DNA of 64,000 nt from positions 868,001 to 932,000 of the forward strand of contig CALSQR010000001.1 of NCBI GenBank assembly GCA_943788505.1. The letters run 5' to 3'. The DNA is from an uncultured bacterium. GTDB lineage: Bacteria > Bacteroidota > Rhodothermia > Rhodothermales > UBA10348. Position numbers and translations under genes: made by a program. The notes beneath the pieces are model-generated. The model was not told the DNA's origin and ran no database searches. It saw nothing but the letters and a program-made list of their open reading frames with translations. Shown here piece by piece: positions 36,391 to 44,800 of the stretch; the stretch's first letter is position 1, and every line of letters begins with the position of its first letter.

Positions 36391-37099
36391 ACTGAACAAA
36401 ATCAGGAAGATCTACGGCGAAAAAATCGCACTAGATGTGCCCGCTTGGTCCCTGGACGATGGTGAAGTGCTAGGACTGGTAGGCAGTAATGGTGCAGGAA
36501 AAACCACCTTCTTGCGCATTCTTTTGGATTTGCTTCAACCGGACGAGGGTTCGGTCCGGATCGATGGCCGGGAGCTAGCACTAGATACAGCTTGGCGCGG
36601 CAGAACAGGTTCGTTTCTTGATCGCTCTTTCCTGATCGAATACCTCACGATTCCGGAATACCTGGAGTTTGTAGGCGCCACACTTGGATTGACGAAACGC
36701 GAAATGAGCGATCGATTAGGGGAGTTTGAATCCTTTTTGCCCTTGTCTCGCGTTGACCAAAATCGGTTACTCCGAGATCTATCTACAGGAAATGCCAAAA
36801 AAGTCGGGATCCTCGCCGCATTGTTCGTGCATCCGGAGTTCGTTGTACTAGATGAACCCTTTGCCAATCTCGACCCTCCTTCCCAGATTCGACTCAAAGA
36901 TATTCTAGTCTCAATGGCAGCTGAGCCGGGTCGAAGTATGATTATTTCGAGCCACGATCTCGGCCACGTTACCGACGTATGCGGCCGTATTACGCTTCTA
37001 GAATCCGGGCGAATTCAGCGTGACATCAAACGCAGTGAAAGTACTCTGGCCGATCTAAAAGACTACTTTGCAGGTGAAGACGTCTCTTCGGCCACCTGA
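36380..37099 (+). CDS. ABC transporter ATP-binding protein
   Basis: The 239-residue nucleotide-binding subunit has Walker A (GSNGAGKTT), a Q-loop region, a signature motif in the weakened form LSTGNAKKVGI (in place of LSGGQ), Walker B (FVVLDEPFANLD) and the switch His (IISSHDL). The LSTGNAKK-type signature is usual for exporter ATPases of the CcmA/NatA/bacitracin group. Translation starts at GTG 36380 inside the permease gene (11-base overlap), which suggests coupling. It is the partner of the DUF5687-type permease. Confidence 0.92.
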   Translation: MRVELNKIRKIYGEKIALDVPAWSLDDGEVLGLVGSNGAGKTTFLRILLDLLQPDEGSVRIDGRELALDTAWRGRTGSFLDRSFLIEYLTIPEYLEFVGATLGLTKREMSDRLGEFESFLPLSRVDQNRLLRDLSTGNAKKVGILAALFVHPEFVVLDEPFANLDPPSQIRLKDILVSMAAEPGRSMIISSHDLGHVTDVCGRITLLESGRIQRDIKRSESTLADLKDYFAGEDVSSAT

Positions 37100-37104
37100 T
37101 CTGT

Positions 37105-38343
37105 CTATGCCGCGCCTGGAGCCATTGGGCAGGCATTACACCTTGCCTCTGTTACGTCATCGGCATGAGCCTCTCCAATTGACCACTCTGATCGAGGACA
37201 ATTCGGCTGCACTGCGACAAGGGGGCCATACGTATCCGCTGGCCCGTCGGACGGCTCATGGGCCAGAGCGTCATGAACAAGCTCAGCAAGACACTCCATG
37301 AACAGCGGATGGCAATTCAGTCCCGACGCCACTTGGTAGTGTGGAATACCTGCAGCTTCTGCTACGCCTCGCATTTGAACGTCAAGTAAAAATGCTGTGT
37401 CAAATTGTTCGCTCACGTGATCCACTGGTATAACGACCACTGCCCGAGTACCAGCACGGGCCATGCGCCGCAGACGGTCCTGAAGGTCAGGTGTTACCTG
37501 GTCCGTCCACTTTCGTCTGCGCACAAATGATAGAGAAAAGTCTCGGTCCCGTCCTCGCAGGGCCATGATGCCATCTACGGTATTGTGAACCAGACAGCAA
37601 TATGGATCTCGATTGTCCGGATCCTCACTTGCAGGGATCCCATGGGCAGCAAAGAGGAGTTCTACGTCAGGTCGAATATGCTTTGGAAAACGCTGCAAGG
37701 CCTGCTCGATACGTTCGTTCACAGACAGAAGGTATTTCTCACGGGTGGCAAACTCCCCGATAGACGTTGTAGGCCACGCTTTGATCTCACCTGATCTAAT
37801 AAGGGCTTCCCACGTCGCGAATGCCCGTCCTGACGTCTCGGTCGCATACTGCGGAAACATCGGCAGGAGTACCACATGCGTCACTCCATCTTCGTCCATT
37901 TTTTGCGACGCATCAATCATGTCTGGCATTCCGAACGGCGAAGCCAGATACGTGGAGAATTTTACGCCGTCTGGCAAACCCTCCAACATCTTTAAGCGAC
38001 CGGTCAGGTCAATACATTGCTCGCGATTGAGTCGGTTGATGGATGATCCGCCACCAATGGAAGAATACTCTGATAGGACCTGACGAGAGAGAAGCCGGGC
38101 TGACAAGCGAGATTGCAAATGGCGTACCCAGAGTTTCCAGCCGGAGCGAGCCCCAGGGGGCAGCATCATTCGATGATACAGATACCCATACACATCTTCT
38201 TTCTTCTCCGGAGCTCCCGGAACCAAGAGAACGACACCCACCTTATCGCCGGCGCCCGGGCGTACCGGTTCCTGCGAGAAGAAGCGCCCGCTGTAGAGGC
38301 GTTCGTCGCTTGCATATGCCTTAACAAGATCGCGAGGCGACAT
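37105..38343 (-). CDS. hemH: Ferrochelatase with C-terminal cysteine-rich extension
   Basis: It inserts Fe2+ into a porphyrin in heme synthesis. Catalytic landmarks are the His in LLFAAHGIPASE and the Glu in DHVSEQFDTAF; IGGGSSINRLNREQ matches the family GGGSP segment. From the ATG at 38343 the protein has 412 residues, 60-90 more than most bacterial ferrochelatases. Extra sequence includes an N-terminal arm and a tail with NCPR (Cys near 382) and RCNACP (Cys near 402 and 405). Such cysteines could bind a [2Fe-2S] cluster, as in some other ferrochelatases, but this is inference. The open frame reaches 38466 without conserved sequence. It converges with the ABC ATPase gene (5-base gap). Confidence 0.9.
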   Translation of the reverse strand: MSPRDLVKAYASDERLYSGRFFSQEPVRPGAGDKVGVVLLVPGAPEKKEDVYGYLYHRMMLPPGARSGWKLWVRHLQSRLSARLLSRQVLSEYSSIGGGSSINRLNREQCIDLTGRLKMLEGLPDGVKFSTYLASPFGMPDMIDASQKMDEDGVTHVVLLPMFPQYATETSGRAFATWEALIRSGEIKAWPTTSIGEFATREKYLLSVNERIEQALQRFPKHIRPDVELLFAAHGIPASEDPDNRDPYCCLVHNTVDGIMALRGRDRDFSLSFVRRRKWTDQVTPDLQDRLRRMARAGTRAVVVIPVDHVSEQFDTAFLLDVQMRGVAEAAGIPHYQVASGLNCHPLFMECLAELVHDALAHEPSDGPADTYGPLVAVQPNCPRSEWSIGEAHADDVTEARCNACPMAPGAA

Positions 38344-38618
38344 GTGGCAGGAGTTGATGGGAGTGGAATCTGAAAGGGAGTTAACCTGCCGGCAACAGTT
38401 CGAAATGCATTGCCAAAAGAAGGCATACAGACGTACGGTTGAGATCGAGGTCACACACCCAATCAAAAGCTAAACTCTCATCTGCCGCCGTGTTTTCAGG
38501 AATTGTGAAGGGGTCGCCTATTCTAACAAGCTTCAAAGCAACCACAAGAACAATTCATACGGACATCCTGCAATCGAATTGATTTATGCTCCTTGGACTC
38601 TTCAAAACAAAGGAATTA
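38344..38618. other. Gap between hemH and the pseudouridine synthase gene
   Basis: This 275-base stretch lies upstream of hemH and downstream of the pseudouridine synthase gene, both on the minus strand. It is A/T-richer than its neighbours near 38460-38620. I see no convincing gene, hairpin terminator or promoter match. Confidence 0.4.
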
Positions 38619-39305
38619 CTAAACAGGAACACGATCAGCCCATTCTTGGGGCCAATTTCCCGGCGGCCTGGCCGTCCACCGCATTCGCTCTTTGGTCGTC
38701 GGATGATCAAGCTCGAGAATCGAGGCATGAAGTGCGAGATTGCGCCCATCTAGCTCTGTCGTCGCTCCGTATTTGAAGTCCCCAACGATCGGGCATTTTC
38801 TCGACGCACACTGCACCCTTATTTGATGTGGTCGGCCCGTGTGCAACTCGATGCTGATCAGGGACTTCTTCCCCTCTGCCGCTAAGGTCTGCATCGATAA
38901 CTCAGCGCGTTTAGCCCCTTGATGAGATTCACGAACGATACGCACTCGTTCATTCTCCTTAACTAACCAGTCAATCCACTTCTCGTTGAACGGAGCATTT
39001 CCCTCCACAAGGGCTACGTATTTCTTTGTCACGCTCCGAGAACGAAACTGCTCCGCAAGACGGGACGCAGCCTTGGATGTTCGAGCAAATACCATTAGGC
39101 CCGATGCCGGGCGATCCAGACGATGAACCAGGCCCAGATACACATTACCCGGTTTATTGAACTCCTTCCCTACCCACTCTTTGCAGGCGGTCAACATATC
39201 CTCGTCACCTGTACGATCGGCTTGCGAGAGCATCCCTGGAGGCTTCTCGACAACAAGCAGGTGATTATCTACGTAACGAATGGTGATCGATGATCCTGCT
39301 TTCAT
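38619..39305 (-). CDS. RluA-family pseudouridine synthase
   Basis: It converts uridine to pseudouridine in rRNA or tRNA. The catalytic Asp is in VHRLDRPASGLMVFART; other motifs are VVEKPPGMLSQ at the N-terminus, KKYVALVEG, and the closing TGRPHQIRVQCA. At 228 residues it lacks the N-terminal S4 RNA-binding domain, like RluA and TruC. The target site cannot be predicted. The start codon overlaps the stop of the YjbR-like gene by one base (TAATG), so the two are probably cotranslated. Confidence 0.94.
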   Translation of the reverse strand: MKAGSSITIRYVDNHLLVVEKPPGMLSQADRTGDEDMLTACKEWVGKEFNKPGNVYLGLVHRLDRPASGLMVFARTSKAASRLAEQFRSRSVTKKYVALVEGNAPFNEKWIDWLVKENERVRIVRESHQGAKRAELSMQTLAAEGKKSLISIELHTGRPHQIRVQCASRKCPIVGDFKYGATTELDGRNLALHASILELDHPTTKERMRWTARPPGNWPQEWADRVPV

Positions 39306-39676
39306 TATGTGCTATCCCCGAAGGTGCCATCATCGAGTGCTTTGCGGATTTTAGCCGTCAAAGAAGAGCGAATCAGATTGTAACTGTGGTCGATGAGCTC
39401 AATAACCAGTTTATCGCTCAATTCTCCGTCCAAAACAATTGAATTCCAGTGGATCTTGCTGAGATGATAGCCGGGCTGAACGGATGCGTATGATTCCCGC
39501 AGCTCAACGGCTCTTTCTGGGTCGCACTTGAGCGAAATCCAGAGGGGACTTTTTTCCAGAGAGATCAAGGCAAACATCTTTCCGCCAACTTTAAGCACAA
39601 GCGTGTCCTCATCGAATGGAAACCCTTCCGTTGCTCCGGCTTTTCCTATGCAGTGTTGGTAGACGAGCTCCAGCAT
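39305..39676 (-). CDS. MmcQ/YjbR-family protein
   Basis: The 123-residue protein has the CyaY-like (double-wing) YjbR fold: VYQHCIGKAGATEGFPFDEDTLVLKVGGKMFALISLE, then CDPERAVELRESYASVQPGYHLSKIHWNSI. Family members are called DNA-binding, but their role is unproven. I start at the ATG at 39676, which gives the family length; the frame stays open to 39775. The gene is upstream of and coupled to the pseudouridine synthase gene, and overlaps nothing essential of the divergent gene at 39767. Confidence 0.9.
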   Translation of the reverse strand: MLELVYQHCIGKAGATEGFPFDEDTLVLKVGGKMFALISLEKSPLWISLKCDPERAVELRESYASVQPGYHLSKIHWNSIVLDGELSDKLVIELIDHSYNLIRSSLTAKIRKALDDGTFGDST

Positions 39677-39766
39677 TACTATTCGTCCATTTTCAGGATG
39701 CCTCATGTCGCTTCGCACGATGTAAAGCATCATTAATCCAGGGAACACTAGAGGAAGAAACACGGG

Positions 39767-40420
39767 ATGACGCAATCCGATGCCGCCCAGCTAGGGTTTG
39801 GTGGTGAAATATATAGAAAGCTGCTTCATCTGTTAGCCATGGCCTACCCGATCGGTTATGTAGTCCTTGATCGTAGTATGGCTCTCCCGATTCTTGTGGC
39901 GCTCAGTCTCATTGCTCTGACTTTGGACGTATTCCGATCTCGAAATAGCGCGGTCCACTCTTTCTTCGATACGGTATTCGGCTTCATGATGCGCCGTTCT
40001 GAGCGAGATGTACTCGGTAGTGGACCTGTGTTCAACGGAGCCACATGGGTTACGGTGTCATTCACGCTGTTGGTTGTACTGTTCAATATTGAGGTGGCGA
40101 TAGCGTCATTTACCATGTTTATGCTCGGAGATGCGGCCGCAGCTCTTTTCGGAAGACGATTTGGAAAGACCCCTTGGGCTCGCAAAGGCTGCACGGTTGA
40201 GGGATCCGTCGCATTTGCAGTGATTGGCTTCGCTGCTGGCATGCTCCTTTGTAGTGTACCCGTGGCCTCTCCTGTGATTGACATATCACCTTTTAACCTC
40301 GCCGTCGCAGTTTTGGTAGCCGCTGCAGTGGAGGCTGCCCCAGTTCCAGTAAATGACAACATAACTGCTCCGTTCGGCGCAGCTATCGTACTTTCTCTCC
40401 TCCTTGCCATTGGCGCTTGA
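39767..40420 (+). CDS. Dolichol/phytol-kinase-like membrane protein (CTP-dependent lipid kinase family)
   Basis: The 217-residue protein has about six hydrophobic helices. The motifs RKLLHLLAM, GDAAAALFGRRFGKTPW-KGCTVEGSVA and VEAAPVPVNDNITAP match the SEC59/VTE5-type kinases related to CDP-diglyceride synthases, which phosphorylate polyprenols, phytol or diacylglycerol. Substrate in this organism is unknown; recycling of undecaprenol or another isoprenoid is plausible. The lipase gene follows 32 bases downstream on the same strand. Confidence 0.8.
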   Translation: MTQSDAAQLGFGGEIYRKLLHLLAMAYPIGYVVLDRSMALPILVALSLIALTLDVFRSRNSAVHSFFDTVFGFMMRRSERDVLGSGPVFNGATWVTVSFTLLVVLFNIEVAIASFTMFMLGDAAAALFGRRFGKTPWARKGCTVEGSVAFAVIGFAAGMLLCSVPVASPVIDISPFNLAVAVLVAAAVEAAPVPVNDNITAPFGAAIVLSLLLAIGA

Positions 40421-40452
40421 ACACGGGTAGATACCCCGGATCTCTCCTTCCC

Positions 40453-41307
40453 ATGTCGAAACTCACCACATCTGCCATCCGCCGCATCGCCGGGCTTGAA
40501 CCATTTCCTCAGCCCCCTCTGCTTCGCACCAAGTATCCGGTCGTATTGATGCATGGGTTCGGACTGCTGGCATTCCTAGCTCGCGGTGGCCATCTCCACG
40601 AGGAGGCAATGGACCTCAGGCTCAGAGGCATCACGGCCTATGCGCCCAACATTTCACCTTACAACGTGATTCCACAGCGAGCGGCTACGTGGAAGGATAG
40701 AATTGAGGTGATTCTCAAGGAAACGGGCGCCGAGAAAGTGAACCTCATTGCGCACTCGATGGGTGGATTAGATGCCCGATACCTCATCAGCCGGATGGAT
40801 ATGGCACCACGTGTTGCCACACTGACCACCATCTCCACCCCTCACAGAGGGTCATCATTAGCTCAGATGGCCTTGAAACAGCCTGAGCGGATCCGCGAGT
40901 TGGTACGAAGTGCAGCGAATTGGGTTGGCGAGCAGGTCATGGAATCTGAAGCTGACTTCAATGCAGCCGTAGAAAGTCTTACACCCGAGTCGCTAACTGG
41001 ACACTTCAATGAAGACGTCCCCGATGCCGATGGCGTTGTATACCAGTCGTATGCAGGGAGTGCTGGCAAAGGAACACTGAATTCCATCAACCCAATTTTT
41101 CGTCCAATGAACTCATGGCTCTATTCGAAAGAAGGTGTCAATGACGGAATCGTTTCCGTTGCCTCAGCTCAGTGGGGCACCTTCATGGGGGAAATCGAAG
41201 CGGACCACATGCAACAGATCGGTATCGATGTGCTTGCCGGAAGCTCGTTTCGTTCAAAAGAGTTTCTGGCAGACGTGGCGAAAAACCTTGGACATGCCGG
41301 CTACTGA
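40453..41307 (+). CDS. Triacylglycerol-lipase-like alpha/beta hydrolase
   Basis: The 284-residue enzyme has the oxyanion motif VVLMHGFG, the nucleophile elbow IAHSMGGLDARYL (GxSxG as H-S-M-G-G), and a Asp- and His-containing C-terminal half (GVNDGIVSVASAQWG, EADHMQQIG). This pattern is typical of Pseudomonas/Burkholderia family I lipases. There is no signal peptide, so it appears cytoplasmic, unlike the secreted lipases. The ATG at 40453 is chosen; a TTG at 40417 would overlap the kinase-like gene. The stop overlaps the convergent lipoprotein gene by 7 bases. Confidence 0.88.
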   Translation: MSKLTTSAIRRIAGLEPFPQPPLLRTKYPVVLMHGFGLLAFLARGGHLHEEAMDLRLRGITAYAPNISPYNVIPQRAATWKDRIEVILKETGAEKVNLIAHSMGGLDARYLISRMDMAPRVATLTTISTPHRGSSLAQMALKQPERIRELVRSAANWVGEQVMESEADFNAAVESLTPESLTGHFNEDVPDADGVVYQSYAGSAGKGTLNSINPIFRPMNSWLYSKEGVNDGIVSVASAQWGTFMGEIEADHMQQIGIDVLAGSSFRSKEFLADVAKNLGHAGY

Positions 41308-41786
41308 ATCATTAGGTCCCCATACGAGACCAATTCACCAAGGCGATCAAAAACATATAACCGGACCAAGCCCGTTCGAGCCAAGAGGGCCGGTGTAAAG
41401 CGAAAGATGTAGGCTCCTGGATCGCCAGCATCGAGAATGTCGTCTAGCGTTCTAAGTGTACCAGAGGCGTCACGTGCACGAAGTGCTAGACCGCCCTGAA
41501 TGGAGTTAAACTCTAGAATAGTCACCGGAACGGTTACAAAATCAATCGTTGCAGGATTGGGGTACGCTGGATCGAGGCGAACTTTTCCACCGTAGACGGG
41601 CGCAATTCGCCAATCATCTTTATCATCCTCGATAATCCTGCCTGTGTCGTCCGTGCGTGCAAAGCCTGAGGCCGTGCCGCTAGCGTCCCGCACGAAATCA
41701 TCTTGCTGTTGCTGTGTATCGCAGCCAGTAAGGATGACTACGGCTGACAGTGTCAGGAAAACAAGGCGCAATGCCGTATTCTTCAC
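41301..41786 (-). CDS. Small lipoprotein with a YPNP-type beta domain
   Basis: A lipoprotein signal (LSAVVILTGC, classic L-T-G-C lipobox at Cys22) is followed by a Gln/Asp-rich linker and a C-terminal domain of about 90 residues. This domain starts DPAYPNPATIDFVTVPV, continues with DPGAYIFRF, and ends VRLYVFDRLGELVSYG. The pattern resembles the type A T9SS sorting domain / FlgD-like Ig fold (YPNPA ... G-Y ... V-D-x-x-G). A lipid anchor together with such a domain is odd, so it may be an unrelated Ig-like module. Function unknown. Confidence 0.7.
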   Translation of the reverse strand: MKNTALRLVFLTLSAVVILTGCDTQQQQDDFVRDASGTASGFARTDDTGRIIEDDKDDWRIAPVYGGKVRLDPAYPNPATIDFVTVPVTILEFNSIQGGLALRARDASGTLRTLDDILDAGDPGAYIFRFTPALLARTGLVRLYVFDRLGELVSYGDLMIQ

Positions 41787-41883
41787 GTCGGTTTTTCGGA
41801 GGGTTTACTATTCAACCCGGGACCATAGAACGTCCCGTCGAAGACTGCGTACCATCGCCCTGCCCTCTCGTTCCCCCGTCCAG

Positions 41884-42660
41884 ATGCCTTACCTTACAGC
41901 TCGAAACCTAGACGTCCATCTCGCTGGAAAGCGGATCCTTGAAGCCGTGGATTTCGAATTCGAAACCGGCACGTGGACTGGCATCCTGGGACCAAACGGA
42001 AGTGGGAAAACTACTCTTTTGAGGACTGTCGCTGGTTTCTTGGAGTACCAAGGCGATTTGCTACTGCACCAACGTTCAATCCAATCTTGGTCCTCGCGCG
42101 ACATGGCACGGCAGCTAGCCTTTGTGCGCCAGTCGCACTCGATGTCTTTCGACTTCCGAGTCAGTGAACTCGTCATGCTCGGACGCGCACCTCACAAGAC
42201 GCTCTTGTCATCCTATGATCATACCGATGAAGAGAGTGTATCGCATGCACTTCAAAGCGTTGATCTTGACGGCTTTGAGGATCGCTCCTTTCACTCCCTC
42301 AGTGGTGGAGAGCAGCAGCGCGTTTTTCTCGCTCAGGCTTTAGTACAAGAGGCAGACATCCTCATGCTGGATGAACCTACCACGTACCTAGATGTCCATC
42401 ATCAATATGAATTCATGGAGCATGTTCGCTCTCTTGTTCGAGAAGGCCGTTCGGCCATCGGCGCATTTCATGATCTTGAATTGGCCGCCCGGTTTTCGGA
42501 TCAGTTATTAATCCTTCAAAATGGACGGGTTGCCGCTCAAGGACCGCCCGTAGACGTATTGACGTCAGAGCTTTTAGCCGATGTATTTCGAATGAAAGCT
42601 GATGTACAGCCGACGTCAGATGGTGCCGTTCGTATTACGTATGCTCAGCCTCTGCCATAA
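41884..42660 (+). CDS. ABC ATPase of the iron-siderophore/heme/cobalamin (FecE/BtuD) type
   Basis: The 258-residue ATPase has Walker A (GPNGSGKTT), Q-loop (AFVRQSHSM), signature (LSGGEQQRVFLAQAL), Walker B (ILMLDEPTTYLD) and the switch His (IGAFHDLELAARF). The Q-loop and helical domain follow the FecE/HmuV/BtuD pattern. The real start is ATG 41884; the open frame back to 41644 is unconserved. No permease or binding protein is nearby, so it is an orphan here. The next gene is a cobalamin adenosyltransferase, which favours a B12-uptake (BtuD) role, but that is inferred from context. Confidence 0.85.
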   Translation: MPYLTARNLDVHLAGKRILEAVDFEFETGTWTGILGPNGSGKTTLLRTVAGFLEYQGDLLLHQRSIQSWSSRDMARQLAFVRQSHSMSFDFRVSELVMLGRAPHKTLLSSYDHTDEESVSHALQSVDLDGFEDRSFHSLSGGEQQRVFLAQALVQEADILMLDEPTTYLDVHHQYEFMEHVRSLVREGRSAIGAFHDLELAARFSDQLLILQNGRVAAQGPPVDVLTSELLADVFRMKADVQPTSDGAVRITYAQPLP

Positions 42661-42781
42661 GCAGGTATCTTTTTTCCAGATGCTATGTGGAATATGAGTA
42701 GGCATCGAACCTGCTGGTATTCTCGGCGTTGGTCTTTTCTGTTTGATTTCATGCCCCAAGTCCTCTCTCTCGACGTAACGA

Positions 42782-43405
42782 ATGAAGATCTATACGCGCA
42801 CAGGTGATTCCGGTGAAACCGGTCTATTTGGTGGACCTAGGGTATCAAAGGATGATCTCCGCATCGAGGCCTACGGTACGGTAGACGAGCTTAATTCCGT
42901 CTTGGGTATTGCCCGGGCAGCGCTTTCTGCGGCAATGCCTGGTAAGTTCAGCGTCCCGGATCAGACGGGTGAAAGCGCTAGTGCACAAAGCAGCCCTCGT
43001 GCAGGGTATCTACGGCTTGATGCCTGGATGGAGCGAATCCAGAATGAACTATTCGATCTTGGCGCAGATCTTGCAACCCCGTTAGAAACGAAAGCATCCG
43101 TAAATCGCATGACCAAAGAGCCGGTGACGGCCTTGGAAAACGATATAGATTCTTTTGAAGAAGACCTCCAACCGCTAACAGCCTTCATTCTTCCAGGTGG
43201 TTCAATGACCGCCGCCCAGCTTCATGCCGCTCGCACCATTTGCCGCCGCGCCGAACGACGAGTGATTGCTCTTGCAAGCCGGGATGAGATCAATAACTTC
43301 GCGATGGTCTATCTCAATAGACTCTCAGATGCACTGTTTGTAGCCGCACGCTGGGTAAATGCTCTATCTGGCATTCAGGACCATGAATGGACATCTAGTC
43401 GCTGA
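42782..43405 (+). CDS. PduO-type cob(I)alamin adenosyltransferase
   Basis: It adenosylates cob(I)alamin to give coenzyme B12. The N-terminal KIYTRTGDSGETGLFGG ATP-binding motif, YGTVDELNSVLG, and the C-terminal signatures FILPGGSMTAAQLHAARTICRRAER and YLNRLSDALFVAARW are diagnostic of the PduO/MMAB family. A Ser/Gly/Pro insert (about residues 52-78) is longer than in most relatives. It follows the BtuD-like ATPase by 121 bases on the same strand. Confidence 0.96.
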   Translation: MKIYTRTGDSGETGLFGGPRVSKDDLRIEAYGTVDELNSVLGIARAALSAAMPGKFSVPDQTGESASAQSSPRAGYLRLDAWMERIQNELFDLGADLATPLETKASVNRMTKEPVTALENDIDSFEEDLQPLTAFILPGGSMTAAQLHAARTICRRAERRVIALASRDEINNFAMVYLNRLSDALFVAARWVNALSGIQDHEWTSSR

Positions 43406-43495
43406 TTGGCCGTTGTGACCTATATTGACGTCGCCCATGGTCACGCGTGCCTTACCAACGGCGGGCCCCCAAACGCCCGATTTACTTTCTGATCC

Positions 43496-44788
43496 ATGCG
43501 AGACCGACCGTATCTGCTTGCAGCGCTTCTCATTGCAGCTGCCACCTTTTTCCTGCTGACCAGGTCGCAGGGACCGGCGGAGCCGTCTTCTGACGCTGAT
43601 ACCCCTATATCTTCCGCGTCCCTAACCATGGACGAGTTCGGTATGCCTGTGGACCATTTATCCATCAGCGAAGCGACCGTTCAGCGTAATGAAACGTTTT
43701 CTGATCTGCTCAATCCGTTCAACGTCAGCTATGAGAGGATCGTATCCTTAGCCCGCGATGGACGCGACACGTTTGACGTGCGTCGAATGAAGTTTGGACA
43801 GACCTACCGCGTATACACGGATTCCTCGGGTGTTGGGCTCTTTATGGTCTATGAACGTGATCTGACTAGCTTCGTAGTATTCGACCTTGGAGAAGAGCCC
43901 TCTATCCGGATAGAAGAACGCGATGTATCAGTTCGTGTCCGTGAGGTGGAAGGCACCATTGATCGGTCGCTGTATGTAACGCTTGTAGATCAAGGCATTC
44001 ATCCGACGGTAGCCAACCGCATGTCGGAAGTGTATGCGTGGCAGATAGACTTTTCACTTATTCAGAAAGGAGATGCATTCCGAATCATTTTTGAGGAGGA
44101 ATATGTTGGAGAAGACCTAGTCAATGTGGGAAATATCCTTGCCGCTCGATTCGAGCATCGCAAGGAAGACTTCTTTGCCTTTCACTACGCAAATGGCACG
44201 ATTGACGAGCATTATGACCAAGATGGAAAGAGCCTACGAAAAGCTTTCCTCATCGCTCCGGTTGAATACAAGCGGATCTCTTCGAGCTTTTCCTACCGTC
44301 GTTTCCATCCCGTCCAAAAGCGGTTTAAGGCGCATTTAGGAACGGACTACGCCGCGGACCCAGGGACTCCCATCATGGCAACTGGAGATGGCGTTGTGGC
44401 CGAAGCCCGCTACGGTCAATACAATGGCAACTACGTCAAAATCAGGCATAATGGGACCTACACGACGCAGTACCTGCACATGTCCAAAATCAAGACGGGT
44501 ATCCGCGCGGGCGTCGCCGTCAAACAAGGCCAGATTATTGGATTCGTCGGATCTACTGGGTTAGCAACCGGCCCTCACGTCTGCTACCGATTTTGGAAAG
44601 AAGGTCAGCAGGTCGACCATCGTCGGGAAAAAATTCCGTCAGTAGGTCCAATCCCGGGTGAGTTTGCCGTGGACTTTAGCATCGAGCGAGATCGATGGAT
44701 GCGAAAGCTTGCTGGCCGATTGGCTCCTGGTGCAGACATGACCTTTGCTCGTCTGCTGGAAACACCAGAAGCCATTACCTCGCCGTAA
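43496..44788 (+). CDS. M23 family metallopeptidase (murein endopeptidase-like)
   Basis: The 430-residue protein begins with a membrane anchor or signal (LLAALLIAAATFFLL), then an OapA/LysM-like N-terminal region that resembles the MepM-type substrate-blocking domains. The LytM/M23 domain follows with zinc ligands in KAHLGTDYAADPGTP (H-x3-D), YLHMSK and the final GPHVCYRFW. Such enzymes cut peptidoglycan cross-links or act as regulators; since the ligand set is complete, activity is expected. It acts in the periplasm. The convergent BNR-repeat gene starts 13 bases after its stop. Confidence 0.93.
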   Translation: MRDRPYLLAALLIAAATFFLLTRSQGPAEPSSDADTPISSASLTMDEFGMPVDHLSISEATVQRNETFSDLLNPFNVSYERIVSLARDGRDTFDVRRMKFGQTYRVYTDSSGVGLFMVYERDLTSFVVFDLGEEPSIRIEERDVSVRVREVEGTIDRSLYVTLVDQGIHPTVANRMSEVYAWQIDFSLIQKGDAFRIIFEEEYVGEDLVNVGNILAARFEHRKEDFFAFHYANGTIDEHYDQDGKSLRKAFLIAPVEYKRISSSFSYRRFHPVQKRFKAHLGTDYAADPGTPIMATGDGVVAEARYGQYNGNYVKIRHNGTYTTQYLHMSKIKTGIRAGVAVKQGQIIGFVGSTGLATGPHVCYRFWKEGQQVDHRREKIPSVGPIPGEFAVDFSIERDRWMRKLAGRLAPGADMTFARLLETPEAITSP

Positions 44789-44800
44789 CAGGTTGAACGT

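Noticed and set aside
42695-42720. Another T-arm-like GCAGGTTCGATGCC on the minus strand
   Set aside because: The arms do not form a five-pair stem and no cloverleaf surrounds it.
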